From assembly GCA_963765815.1 (NCBI GenBank), contig CAVXXT010000005.1:124001-188000 (forward strand): a stretch of 64,000 nucleotides of DNA, written 5' to 3'. A model generated the notes under the pieces. It was not told where the DNA came from. It was given only the letters and a program-made list of their open reading frames with translations, and searched no databases. This DNA is from DATLNF01 sp963765815 (lineage in GTDB: Bacteria > Actinomycetota > Actinomycetes > BP-191). Every line of letters begins with the position of its first letter. Position 1 is the first letter of the stretch. This document shows, in pieces, positions 53,301-63,226 of the stretch. The position numbers were made by a program, and so were the translations under genes.

Positions 53301-55043
53301 ACCAGGAAGACGCCGAAGAGTCCGCGGTCGGGGATCGTGCCGCCGCTGGTGACGGCCAGCCGCTGTGCGCCGGCCCGCGGGGTCAGCGCGCCGGTGACGC
53401 GGTCCCAGACGATCCGCGGCCGCATCTCGGCGAAGTCGTCGCTGGGGAACCGGCCGGAGAGCATGTCCAGCGTCGCTTCCAGCGCGCTCTGCGGCAGCGT
53501 CGCGAACGGGGCGGCCCGGCGTACGACGTCGGCCAGCTCGTCGACGGTCCAGGTTTCCATCGCCACCATCGACACGACCTGCTGGGCCAGCACGTCGAGC
53601 GGGTTGCGGGGGTAGCGCATCGACTCGATCTCGCCGTCGCGCATCCGCTCGGCGATCACCGCCGACGGGACGAGGTCGCCGCGGTACTTCGGGAAGAGCA
53701 CGCCGCGGGAGATCGCGCCGACCTGGTGTCCCGCGCGGCCGACCCGCTGCAGGCCGGACGCGACGGACGGGGGCGACTCGACCTGGATGACCAGGTCGAC
53801 CGCGCCCATGTCGATGCCGAGCTCGAGGCTGCTGGTGGCGACCACCGCGGGCAGTCGGCCGGCCTTGAGCGCCTCCTCGATCAGGACCCGCTGCTCGCGG
53901 CTGACGCTGCCGTGGTGGGCGCGAGCGATCTCGCTCGGCGCGCCGGTGGCGCCCCGGCCGATGCCGGACTGCGCGAACGCGCTGCTCTCGCCCATGAGGT
54001 TCGGCGGCGTCAGCCCGAACCCGCCCCCTAGACTTTCGCGACCGGGTCGCGAAAGTTGCCTTCCCCGCACGGGCTGCGACCGGGTCGCGATTCGTGTCAT
54101 CGGCGAGTGCCGCAGCCTCGTTCTGCTCGGCGGCGATCTCGTTGAGTCGGCTGCAGAGACGCTCGGCCAGCCGGCGCGAGTTGGCGAAGACGATGGTCGA
54201 GCGGTGCGCCCGGATCAGCTCGACGATGCGGTGCTCGACCGCCGGCCACATCGACCCGGCCGCGCCGGTCGGCGTCGCGCCGTCGGCGGTGAAGCCGCTG
54301 TCGGCGCCGACCGCGGTCATGTCCTCGACCGGTACGACGACGCTGAGCTCGATCGTCTTCGGCGACTTCGGGTTGACGACGGTGACGTCGCGCGCGCCGC
54401 CGAGGAACCGCGACACCTCGTCGAGGGGGCGCACCGTCGCCGACAGGCCGATGCGACGGGCCGGCCTCTCCAGCAGCGCGTCGAGGCGCTCCAGGGACAG
54501 GGCGAGGTGCGCGCCGCGCTTGGTCGAGACCATCGCGTGGATCTCGTCGACGATGACGGTGTCGACGTACCGCAGGGCTTCTCTCGCCTGAGACGTGAGG
54601 ATGAGGAAGAGCGACTCCGGCGTGGTGATGAGGATGTCCGGCGGCCGGCCGGCGAACCTCCGGCGCTCCTCGGCCGGGGTGTCGCCGGAGCGAACGCCGA
54701 CCGTGACGTCGGGCTCCGGGAGACCGAGGCGCGCGGCGGCCTGGCGGATGCCGGCGAGCGGGGCGCGCAGGTTGCGCTCGACGTCGACGGCGAGGGCCTT
54801 GAGCGGCGAGACGTAGAGGACGCGCAACCGCTGCTTCGGCTCCGGCGGAGGAGCGGCGGCGAGCCGGTCGAGGGCGGAGAGGAACGCCGCGAGCGTCTTG
54901 CCGGAACCGGTGGGGGCCACGACGAGCGCGTCCTGATCCTTGGCGATCGCGGCCCAGGCGCCGGCCTGGGCCGGGGTCGGCGCGGCGAAGGACGACTCGA
55001 ACCACGCGCGGGTCGCGGGTGCGAACGACGCGAGCGGGTCCAT
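50350..55043 (-). CDS. lhr: Lhr-type large ATP-dependent helicase, reading frame broken twice
   Basis: About 1,560 residues in total. N-terminal helicase: DALVVAPTGSGKTLAAFLSA (Walker A), VIVDEIHAMVS (DEIH box), ATVRPLDEVSRFLGG. Second RecA lobe: ARAHHGSVSREQR, SSLELGIDMGAVDLVIQ, LQRVGRAGHQVG. Then a winged helix and a C-terminal region starting MYEGDAPLAERRAQAL. The frame changes near 54030-54090, in the linker holding the palindromes, and again near 52384, where an extra base turns FARSLLFGYVGAF into unrelated text. Either sequence errors or a decaying gene. Lhr unwinds DNA 3' to 5' and is DNA-damage induced in mycobacteria. Confidence 0.85.
54032..54088. repeat. Palindromic repeat pair inside lhr
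   Basis: 54032-54056 is a perfect 12-1-12 palindrome, ACTTTCGCGACC-G-GGTCGCGAAAGT. A second, shorter copy (GCGACC-G-GGTCGC) is at 54076-54088. Both share the 15-mer GCGACCGGGTCGCGA. They fall in the variable linker between the two helicase lobes, exactly where the frame shifts. Confidence 0.75.
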
Positions 55044-55183
55044 CGCTCGATTCTCCCTCGCCGGGCCGACAGGCGCTCCTCGAGAAAAAACAGATGACAG
55101 CGGTGTAACCCATGCCGCGCTACCGCGGTCGAACTGGTTGTACGGCGGATGCACCGCCGACAAACGCCTTCAAGGAGGCAGCT

Positions 55184-55519
55184 GTGTACGCGTTCGTCAT
55201 CCTGATCGGCCTTGGTCTCGGCCTCGGCGTGGCAATGGGGATCCTCGACGAGCTCGTGCCCGTCAAGGCTCCGAAGGCGCTGACCCGCACCGTCGGCGCA
55301 GTCATCGCGATGGGTGGCGCGTGGGCGCTGAACTACTCGGTGTTCACCGCGTTCAACCAGCCCCTGCGCGAGACGTGGATGCACCACGTCGCCACCGGTC
55401 TCGTCCTCGTCGGCGTCGCCGACGTGGTCCGCGAGGTCACGGCGTACGTCGGTGACCTGTCCCGCAAGACGGCCGACGAGGCCGCCGAGATCGAGCGGCG
55501 CATCCCCCGCGCTGCGTAA
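55184..55519 (+). CDS. Small membrane protein, hypothetical
   Basis: A 111-residue protein with AAGGAGG six nt before the GTG start. It has three hydrophobic segments (about 2-18, 34-50, 65-82) and a charged C-terminal helix (LSRKTADEAAEIERRIPRAA). No family recognised. Divergent from lhr and followed by a strong terminator, so probably monocistronic. Confidence 0.7.
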   Translation: MYAFVILIGLGLGLGVAMGILDELVPVKAPKALTRTVGAVIAMGGAWALNYSVFTAFNQPLRETWMHHVATGLVLVGVADVVREVTAYVGDLSRKTADEAAEIERRIPRAA

Positions 55520-55570
55520 CACGCACTGCGCACCATCGAACCAGCGCCGCCGTGTAGGCGCCAGACAGTC

Positions 55571-55608
55571 CGCGACGCCCCCGGGATTTCCCCGCCGGGG
55601 GCGTCGCG
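55571..55608 (+). terminator. Strong terminator hairpin
   Basis: Perfect 14-bp stem, CGCGACGCCCCCGG / CCGGGGGCGTCGCG with a 10-nt loop. Lies between the small membrane gene and the DUF3046 gene. No U-run. Confidence 0.85.
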
Positions 55609-55620
55609 CTGTGTCCGGCT

Positions 55621-55626
55621 TAGGGT
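55621..55626 (+). promoter_or_regulatory. TAGGGT -10 box of the DUF3046 gene
   Basis: TAGGGT lies 7 nt before the GTG start at 55634, immediately after the terminator. Leaderless pattern. Confidence 0.6.
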
Positions 55627-55633
55627 GGGCGGC

Positions 55634-55828
55634 GTGCGGCTGACCGTCTTCTGGGAGCGGATGAACGCGCGCTTCGGACCGGCGTACGCCGAGTCGGTGG
55701 CGCGCGACTTCACCGTGGCCCAGCTCGAGGGGCGTACGGCGCACGAGGCGCTGGCTTCCGGCGTACCGGCCAAGCAGGTCTGGCTGGCCATCTGCGACGC
55801 CTTCGAGATCCCGCCCAAGGACCGATAA
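55634..55828 (+). CDS. DUF3046 family protein
   Basis: A 64-residue protein starting MRLTVFWERMNARFGPAYAE, with ARDFTVAQLEGRTAHEAL and a C-terminal VWLAICDAFEIPPKDR. This is the DUF3046 family, conserved just upstream of recA in actinobacteria; function unknown, DNA-damage linkage only by position. It has its own leaderless promoter and ends 27 nt before the LexA box. Confidence 0.88.
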   Translation: MRLTVFWERMNARFGPAYAESVARDFTVAQLEGRTAHEALASGVPAKQVWLAICDAFEIPPKDR

Positions 55829-55855
55829 CGGTCGGCGTGTCGCTGCTGGTTGTTC

Positions 55856-55875
55856 GAACACTCGTTCGGTACTGT
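55856..55875 (+). promoter_or_regulatory. LexA (SOS) box and -10 of recA
   Basis: GAACACTCGTTC (55856-55867) is a perfect match to the actinobacterial/Bacillus-type SOS box GAAC-N4-GTTC, followed at once by TACTGT (55870-55875) as -10. LexA bound here would cover the promoter, so recA should be damage-induced. The leader is about 113 nt. Confidence 0.85.
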
Positions 55876-55994
55876 TCGAATCACGCGATCGACGCGGGCG
55901 GTGGTCCACAGATGCAGCTGCGGCAGCACCTGTTGTCACACCGAGTACCTAGCGTGAATGCCGGTCGCACCCGACGAGTCAGAAGGGCCAGCAG

Positions 55995-58391
55995 ATGGCA
56001 GGCATGGATCGTGACAAGGCGCTAGAGGCAGCGCTGGCCCAGATCGACAAGAACCACGGCAAGGGCTCGGTGATGCGCCTCGGCGACACGCCGCGGGTGC
56101 CGATCGAGGTCATCCCGACCGGCTCGATCGCGCTCGACGTGGCGCTTGGCATCGGCGGACTCCCGCGCGGCCGGATCGTCGAGATCTACGGCCCGGAGTC
56201 CTCGGGCAAGACCACGGTGGCGCTGCACGCGGTCGCGCAGGCGCAGGCCGCCGGCGGCATCGCGGCGTTCATCGACGCCGAGCACGCGCTCGACCCCGAC
56301 TACGCGCAGGCGCTCGGCGTCGACACCGACGCGCTGCTCGTCTCGCAGCCGGACACCGGTGAGCAGGCGCTCGAGATCGCCGACATGCTCATCCGCTCCG
56401 GCGCGCTCGACATCATCGTCATCGACTCGGTCGCCGCGCTCGTGCCGCGCGCCGAGATCGAGGGCGAGATGGGCGACAGCCACGTCGGCCTGCAGGCCCG
56501 GCTGATGAGCCAGGCGCTGCGCAAGGTCACCGGCGCGCTGCACCAGTCCAACACCACCGCGATCTTCATCAACCAGCTCCGCGAAAAGATAGGTGTGATG
56601 TTTGGTAGTCCAGAAACGACGACCGGTGGGAAGGCGCTGAAGTTCTACGCGTCGATCCGCCTCGACGTGCGCCGCATCGAGGCGCTCAAGGACGGCACCG
56701 ACGTCGTCGGCAACCGCACCCGCGTCAAGGTCGTCAAGAACAAGTGCCTAGCAGAAGGCACCCTGGTGTTCGACCCGGTCACCGGTACGACCCACCGCAT
56801 CGAGGACATCGTCGACGGCCACCTGCCGGTGCATGTCGCGAGCGCGGCGAAGGACGGCACCATCCAGGTCCGCCCAGTCGTGTCCTGGTTCGACCAGGGT
56901 GAGCAAGAGGTGCTTGGGCTGCGTGTCCGCGGTGGCCACGAGATCTGGGCAACTCCCGACCACCAGGTGCTGACCGACCGCGGTTGGCGCCTCGCCGGCG
57001 AGCTGCAGCCGGGCGACCGGGTCGCCAAGCCGCGGCAGTTCCTCGGTTTCGGCACCAACGTTCCTGTCACCCCCGACCAGGCGCGCATCCTCGGCTACCT
57101 GATTGGCGACGGTTACGTCGGCGGCAAGACGCCGATCCAGTTCACGAATGTCGAGCCGTCGCTGCAGAGCGACGCGGCGACGATCGTGCAGGAACTCGGC
57201 TGCGACGTGCACGCGACCGCGAACGACATCACGATGAGCTTCTCGCACCGGCAGGGAGAGAAGAACGCCCTTCTCGCTCTGTGCCGTGACGCCGGGATCC
57301 ACGGCAAGCTCGCCTGGGAGAAGACCCTTCCCGCCTGGGCGTTCGACCCGGAGCTCACCAGTGTGGTCGCGGCAAATCTCGTCTTCGGGCTGTTCGAGAC
57401 CGACGGCTGCGCGAGCGTCGAGCAGACCGGTGCCCTCCGGCTCGGCTTCACGACGACATCGGAGCAGCTGGCTCACCAGATTCAATGGCTGCTCCTGCGC
57501 TGGGGAATCACCAGCAGCGTCCGGGCCTACGACCCGACGACGAAGCGTCCGAGCATCATCAAGGGGCGTCGCGTGCAGGCGCGTCGTCCGATCTGGGAAA
57601 TTCGAGTCGCCGGCAGCGACAACGTGGAAGCGTTCGCCGCCGCCATCCCGATGTGGGGCCCTCGGGGGCAGCGGATCACCCAGCAGCTCGGGTCGACTGC
57701 TCAGACGCGTCGTCGCGGCTCGCAGGCCGTGTACCTCAGCCGTGAGCACACGGAGCCGGTGCTCGCTCACGTCGCCCAGCTCGGTGTGAGCGCTCGCGAG
57801 GCCGCGCGGCTGGTCGGCCCGTCCGCGGGAGATCCGCGCGGTGGCCTGCGCCAGGTGCTCGGCGCGAGCCGACTTCGGCGTGATCGCGTGGAGGCACTCG
57901 CCAACGCGCTCGATGACTCGTTCCTCGCCGGTGTCATCGCGGAGGAGATCTCGTACGCCGCGGTGACCGAGATCCTGCCGGTGCGCACGGCGCGGACCTT
58001 CGACGTCGAGGTCGACGAGCTGCACAACCTCGTCGCGAACGGCATCGTCGTCCACAACTGCGCGCCGCCGTTCAAGCAGGCGGAGTTCGACATCGTCTAC
58101 GGCACCGGCATCAGCCGCGAGGGCTCGCTGATCGACGTCGGCGTTGACCAGGGCATCGTGAAGAAGTCGGGCGCCTGGTACACCTACGAGGGCGACCAGC
58201 TCGGCCAGGGCAAGGAGAACTCCCGCAACTTCCTCAAGGACAACCCCGACCTGGCCAACGAGATCGAGAAGCGGATCAAGGAGAAGCTCGGCATCGGCGC
58301 GGTCCTCGACGCCGTCGCCGACTCGGTCGACCCGGGCCCCCTCGGGAAGGCCGCGCCGATCGAGCCGCTGCCCGCCCCGGTCGACTTCTAA
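55995..58391 (+). CDS. recA: RecA recombinase precursor with in-frame intein
   Basis: A 798-residue precursor. The RecA exteins are residues 1-250 and 689-798, giving a 360-residue mature recombinase after splicing. Walker A GPESSGKT (66-73), FIDAEHALDP, IIVIDSVAALVPRAEIEGEM and DNA-binding loop 2 (KIGVMFGSPETTTGG) are intact. It forms filaments on ssDNA for strand exchange and LexA cleavage. RBS AGAAGGG before the ATG (55995); a second ATG (56004) is possible. The intein follows VKVVKNK, the same site as in M. tuberculosis. The codons of loop 2 are strikingly AT-rich. recX follows with no gap. Confidence 0.97.
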   Translation: MAGMDRDKALEAALAQIDKNHGKGSVMRLGDTPRVPIEVIPTGSIALDVALGIGGLPRGRIVEIYGPESSGKTTVALHAVAQAQAAGGIAAFIDAEHALDPDYAQALGVDTDALLVSQPDTGEQALEIADMLIRSGALDIIVIDSVAALVPRAEIEGEMGDSHVGLQARLMSQALRKVTGALHQSNTTAIFINQLREKIGVMFGSPETTTGGKALKFYASIRLDVRRIEALKDGTDVVGNRTRVKVVKNKCLAEGTLVFDPVTGTTHRIEDIVDGHLPVHVASAAKDGTIQVRPVVSWFDQGEQEVLGLRVRGGHEIWATPDHQVLTDRGWRLAGELQPGDRVAKPRQFLGFGTNVPVTPDQARILGYLIGDGYVGGKTPIQFTNVEPSLQSDAATIVQELGCDVHATANDITMSFSHRQGEKNALLALCRDAGIHGKLAWEKTLPAWAFDPELTSVVAANLVFGLFETDGCASVEQTGALRLGFTTTSEQLAHQIQWLLLRWGITSSVRAYDPTTKRPSIIKGRRVQARRPIWEIRVAGSDNVEAFAAAIPMWGPRGQRITQQLGSTAQTRRRGSQAVYLSREHTEPVLAHVAQLGVSAREAARLVGPSAGDPRGGLRQVLGASRLRRDRVEALANALDDSFLAGVIAEEISYAAVTEILPVRTARTFDVEVDELHNLVANGIVVHNCAPPFKQAEFDIVYGTGISREGSLIDVGVDQGIVKKSGAWYTYEGDQLGQGKENSRNFLKDNPDLANEIEKRIKEKLGIGAVLDAVADSVDPGPLGKAAPIEPLPAPVDF
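56745..58058 (+). mobile_element. RecA intein with LAGLIDADG homing endonuclease
   Basis: 438 residues inserted in RecA after residue 250. Splicing blocks: Cys1 in CLAEGTLVFDPVTG, block B ATPDHQVLTD, block F (ARTFDVEVDELHNLVANGIV), the penultimate His-Asn in VVHN and Cys+1 of the extein. The two dodecapeptide motifs are ILGYLIGDG (115-123, intact Asp) and FGLFETDG (214-221, intact Asp), so the endonuclease may be active. Length and text are very close to the 440-residue M. tuberculosis RecA intein (shared HRIED, VVSWFDQG, GASRLRRDR), suggesting common descent at the same insertion point. Its GC content looks slightly lower than the exteins. Confidence 0.95.
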
Positions 58392-59003
58392 GTGGCGTTC
58401 GCCCGCTCGGCGGGTCGCGGCTCGACCGCGGCCCGCCGACGGAGCGCTCGCGACCGCGACCCCGACGCCACCCGCGACGACGGTTCGGACGCCGACCCCG
58501 AGTCGGTGGCCAGGGCGATCTGCCTGCGCCTGCTCACCATGGGCCCGAAGACTCGCGCCCAGCTCGCCGACGCGATGCGGGCCAAGGACGTGCCGGTCGA
58601 GATCGCCGACGGCGTGCTCGACCGGTTCGGCGACGTCGGGCTGATCGACGACCAGGCGTTCGCCGCGATGTGGGTCAGCTCGCGGCACCTGGGTCGCGGC
58701 CTCGGCCGCCGCGCGCTCACCCAGGAGCTGCGGCACCGCGGCGTCGACGACGAGACGGTGGCGGAGGCCGTCGGCGCGGTGTCCGACGCCGACGAGCACG
58801 CTGCCGCCCGCGATCTGGTGGCGAGGCGGCTGCCGAGCCTCGCCCGCTACGACAAGCCCACCCAGGTACGCCGCCTGGTCGGGCTGCTGCAGCGCAAGGG
58901 CTACGGCGGCGGGCTGGCGTTCGCCGTCGTCCGAGAGGTCATGGGGGAGGCCGCCGCCGAGGCGCTGGCCATCGCCGAGGCAGAAGCCGCCGACGACGAG
59001 TAG
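58392..59003 (+). CDS. recX: Regulatory protein RecX
   Basis: A 203-residue RecX that curbs RecA filaments. It starts GTG directly after the recA stop. A basic, disordered N-terminus (about 1-30) precedes the three-helix repeats: ARAICLRLLTMGPKTRAQLA, FGDVGLIDDQAFAAMWVSSR, GRGLGRRALTQELRHRGVDD and RRLVGLLQRKGYGGGLAF. Stop is directly adjacent to the stop of the convergent phosphodiesterase. Confidence 0.93.
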   Translation: MAFARSAGRGSTAARRRSARDRDPDATRDDGSDADPESVARAICLRLLTMGPKTRAQLADAMRAKDVPVEIADGVLDRFGDVGLIDDQAFAAMWVSSRHLGRGLGRRALTQELRHRGVDDETVAEAVGAVSDADEHAAARDLVARRLPSLARYDKPTQVRRLVGLLQRKGYGGGLAFAVVREVMGEAAAEALAIAEAEAADDE

Positions 59004-59960
59004 CTACTTGCGCGGCGTCCAGCGGAGCTTGAGGTCCTTGAGGACCTTCTCCAGCAGTGTCGGCCGGTTGGTCATGATCCCGTCGACGCCCATCTCGATG
59101 AGCGAGCGCATCGTCGGCTCGTCGTCGACGGTCCACACGTGCACGGCGAGACCGTTGGCGTGCGCGTCGGTGACGAAGTCGGCGTCGACTACCGGGATGC
59201 CTTCGTACTCGATCGGCACCTGCAGCGCGACGTAGCGCGGGTTGGGCAGCCCCGGGAGCACCGCCAGCGACGACAGCTTGAAGACGCCCGCCTCGCCGAG
59301 CGCGAGCGCGGTCGGCGTGTTCGGCGAGTGGACCTTGAACTTCTCGATCGCCAGGTCGGAGAACGACACGACGATCACGTCGTCGGTGCGGCCGAACTCC
59401 GCGAGGATCGCCGCGACCTTGTCCTCGTACGGCGTGGTGTCCGGCGCGGTGCGCTTGATCTCGATGTTCACCAGGTCGTGCGGGAACGCCGCGAGCACCT
59501 CGCGCAGCGTCGGGATCCGGAAGTCCGAGGCGGCGTACCCGCGAGGCGGCTTGCGGGTCCCCAGCGCCACGCCGCGCCAGGTGTAGTCCTTGGCCGGCTT
59601 GCCGAGGCAGGTGCCGCAGCCCTCGATGAACCAGTGCGCGGCGTCCAGCTGCTGGATCTCGGCCAGGGTCATCGCGTCGACCCGGCCGGTGCCGTTGGTC
59701 GTCCGGTCCACGGTCGTGTCGTGCAGCGCGACGATCTCGCCGTCGGCCGTGGCGTGGATGTCGATCTCGACGACGTCGGCGCCCTTCTTCTTCGCCGTCT
59801 TCAGCGCGTAGAGGGTGTCCGACGGCGCCTCGATCTCCCCGCCCTGGTGGGCGAAGTTGAGGACGCGACGCTCCTGCCAGGTCTCCGGGGCGCGCGCGTC
59901 GGACGCCGGCGCAGCCGCCAGCATGGCCAGGACCGCCAGGGCAAGGGCACGTCGTCGCAT
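59004..59960 (-). CDS. Secreted glycerophosphodiester phosphodiesterase
   Basis: A 318-residue GDPD-family enzyme with a signal peptide (MRRRALALAVLAMLAAAPAS). Catalytic residues are visible: NFAHQGGEIEAPSDTL, ADVVEIDIHATADGEIVALHD with the metal Glu/Asp pair and second His, and the C-terminal GLAVHVWTVDD and GVDGIMTNRP. It hydrolyses glycerophosphodiesters outside the membrane, probably for phosphate or glycerol recovery. The usual HRG is HQG here (AHQGG). ATG 59960 chosen for the signal peptide. Confidence 0.88.
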   Translation of the reverse strand: MRRRALALAVLAMLAAAPASDARAPETWQERRVLNFAHQGGEIEAPSDTLYALKTAKKKGADVVEIDIHATADGEIVALHDTTVDRTTNGTGRVDAMTLAEIQQLDAAHWFIEGCGTCLGKPAKDYTWRGVALGTRKPPRGYAASDFRIPTLREVLAAFPHDLVNIEIKRTAPDTTPYEDKVAAILAEFGRTDDVIVVSFSDLAIEKFKVHSPNTPTALALGEAGVFKLSSLAVLPGLPNPRYVALQVPIEYEGIPVVDADFVTDAHANGLAVHVWTVDDEPTMRSLIEMGVDGIMTNRPTLLEKVLKDLKLRWTPRK

Positions 59961-60318
59961 GCCCCTAGAGGTTCGCGGCGCGGGACCGGACACCTTCACT
60001 TCGGCGAACCGATCCACACACCCCGGCGGCGGGCTGGCGCCGGGTCACGGCGCACTTGATCTTCCGGACAGCCCGGCCTAGCCTCGGCGGCGGTGAGTGG
60101 ACCAATCCGGGTCTGGGTGACCAGACGCGGTGCTCGGCATAGCGTGACCTGATCAGCTGACACGACCTCAGACACCTGACCGCGCCGTACGGCGCTCGCA
60201 CCACCCGCCTGACGTACGCCGGCTCCTCACCGTGCGGCTGCGCACCATGCAGCCGTGCGGGCGCTGTGCCCCTCTCACCGTGCACCTTCGCGCCTGACCG
60301 GGCGCGGAGGCTGGGTAC
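59961..60318. other. Divergent intergenic region, glpQ-like gene to rny
   Basis: No convincing gene. A TAGCCT at about 60077-60082 and a TAGCGT at about 60142-60147 could be -10 boxes for rny. Several short inverted repeats (for example GCCGTACGGC near 60186) are present, but no conserved RNA structure is recognised. Confidence 0.35.
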
Positions 60319-62046
<1,728 letters not shown>

Positions 62047-62056
62047 GGAGCCCGTC

Positions 62057-62580
62057 ATGCGCCGCTTGCTCGCCGTGCTGCTGCTCGCAGCCGGCCTTGT
62101 CCCCTGAGCGGCGGTACGGCCTGGGCCTGCAGGACGGAGGCGCCGGCGTCCGAGAGCGAGGGCTACCGGTACATGGCTGCGCATGCCGCTGCTGTGTACG
62201 TCGGCACGGTGGCCGAGCAGGTCGGCCGAACTGACGATCAGCAGGACGTGCGATTCCGCATCCGGGTCGACCGGTCGCTCAAGATCGCGGTCGTCGGCTC
62301 TGACCGCGTCGTCGTGACGTCCGCCTCGGGCGGAGGCTGCGGCGCCGCTCTCCAGGTCGGCCGACGGGCCTTCGTCGCCGAGGACCCGAGTGGCCGCGTG
62401 TCCGAGTGCTGCGCGACTCACGACGACGTCGACGGCGAGATCGCCAGGTACGTGCGCTACAACCGCGCGCTGCCCGAGACCGGCACAACGCCGTCGGTCG
62501 GCGCCGTCTCCGCCGTGCTGCTCCTCGCCGGCCTGCTCGGTCGACGCCGGCTCGCTCGGCGGCCCGTCGTACCGGCATGA
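62057..62580 (+). pseudogene. Secreted LPETG-anchored protein, signal peptide out of frame
   Basis: GGGAG precedes ATG 62057, which begins MRRLLAVLLLAAGLVP and then meets TGA at 62105. One missing base near 62104 would restore LVPLSGGTAWAC and the rest of the protein (VYVGTVAEQ; VRFRIRVDRSLK; GCGAALQVGRRAFVAED). The tail is a textbook sortase signal: LPETG, a hydrophobic helix, then RRRLARR. The mature part aligns with the next gene and has the exposed-Cys pattern of NTR/TIMP-like domains, a tentative match. Either a pseudogene or a single sequence error. Stop overlaps the next start by 4 nt. Confidence 0.7.
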
Positions 62581-63176
62581 CGACGCGGTGGGGACGACAC
62601 GCGGCGCGCGCGGTCGCGACGGCCGTCCTGGCCGGCGGGCTCGTGCCGCTGCTGTCCGGGGCGGCGTGGGCGTGCAGCTGCGAGGGCTACGCGTCCGATC
62701 GCGAGCAGTACGCCGCCGCGGCCGGCTCTGCCCAGGTGATCTACACCGGACTCGTCACCGCCGAGAGCAGGCCGACCCCTGCGCCGCAGCCCGCACCCGG
62801 CGGCACGCCGGTGCCGCACCCCGGCGACGGTGAGGTCCGCTACTCGATCCGGGTCGACGAGTCGCTGAAGGGCGACGCCGCGGGCGACCGCACCGTCTCG
62901 ACGTCCGGGAGCGGAGCGTCGTGCGGCACCTACCTCGAGACCGGTCGGCGCGCGCTCGTGGTCGAGTACGGCGGCAACCGACGGATCAGCCTGTGCGACG
63001 GCACGACCCAGGACCGCGTCGACGCTCGCGCAGCCATAGTGCGCGAATCCCTGCTGGGGTCCGGGCCGTCCATGCCGCACACCGGCCTCCGGCTGCCGGC
63101 CCAGGCAGCTCCCCTCGGCCTCGTCGGCCTGGCTCTCCTCGCCGGGGCACGGCGACGGGGGTTCACCCGGCGCTGA
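62577..63176 (+). CDS. Secreted Cys-rich protein with LPXTG-like tail, NTR/TIMP-like
   Basis: A 199-residue paralogue of the preceding gene. It has a signal peptide ending LLSGAAWA, then CSCEGYASD at the mature N-terminus, IYTGLVTAES, a Pro-rich loop, VRYSIRVDESLKGDAAGD, GASCGTYLETGRRALV and ISLCDGTTQ. The mature Cys-x-Cys start and later paired Cys resemble netrin/TIMP-fold domains of other actinobacteria. The C-terminus has MPHTG, a hydrophobic helix and ARRRGFTRR, a variant sorting signal. It may cap or inhibit a partner at the cell surface, but function is unknown. Confidence 0.7.
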   Translation: MTTRWGRHAARAVATAVLAGGLVPLLSGAAWACSCEGYASDREQYAAAAGSAQVIYTGLVTAESRPTPAPQPAPGGTPVPHPGDGEVRYSIRVDESLKGDAAGDRTVSTSGSGASCGTYLETGRRALVVEYGGNRRISLCDGTTQDRVDARAAIVRESLLGSGPSMPHTGLRLPAQAAPLGLVGLALLAGARRRGFTRR

Positions 63177-63226
63177 TCCGGGGCTACCCTGGCGTCGCTC
63201 GGGGGAGCGATTTGTGGGGGTTTCGT

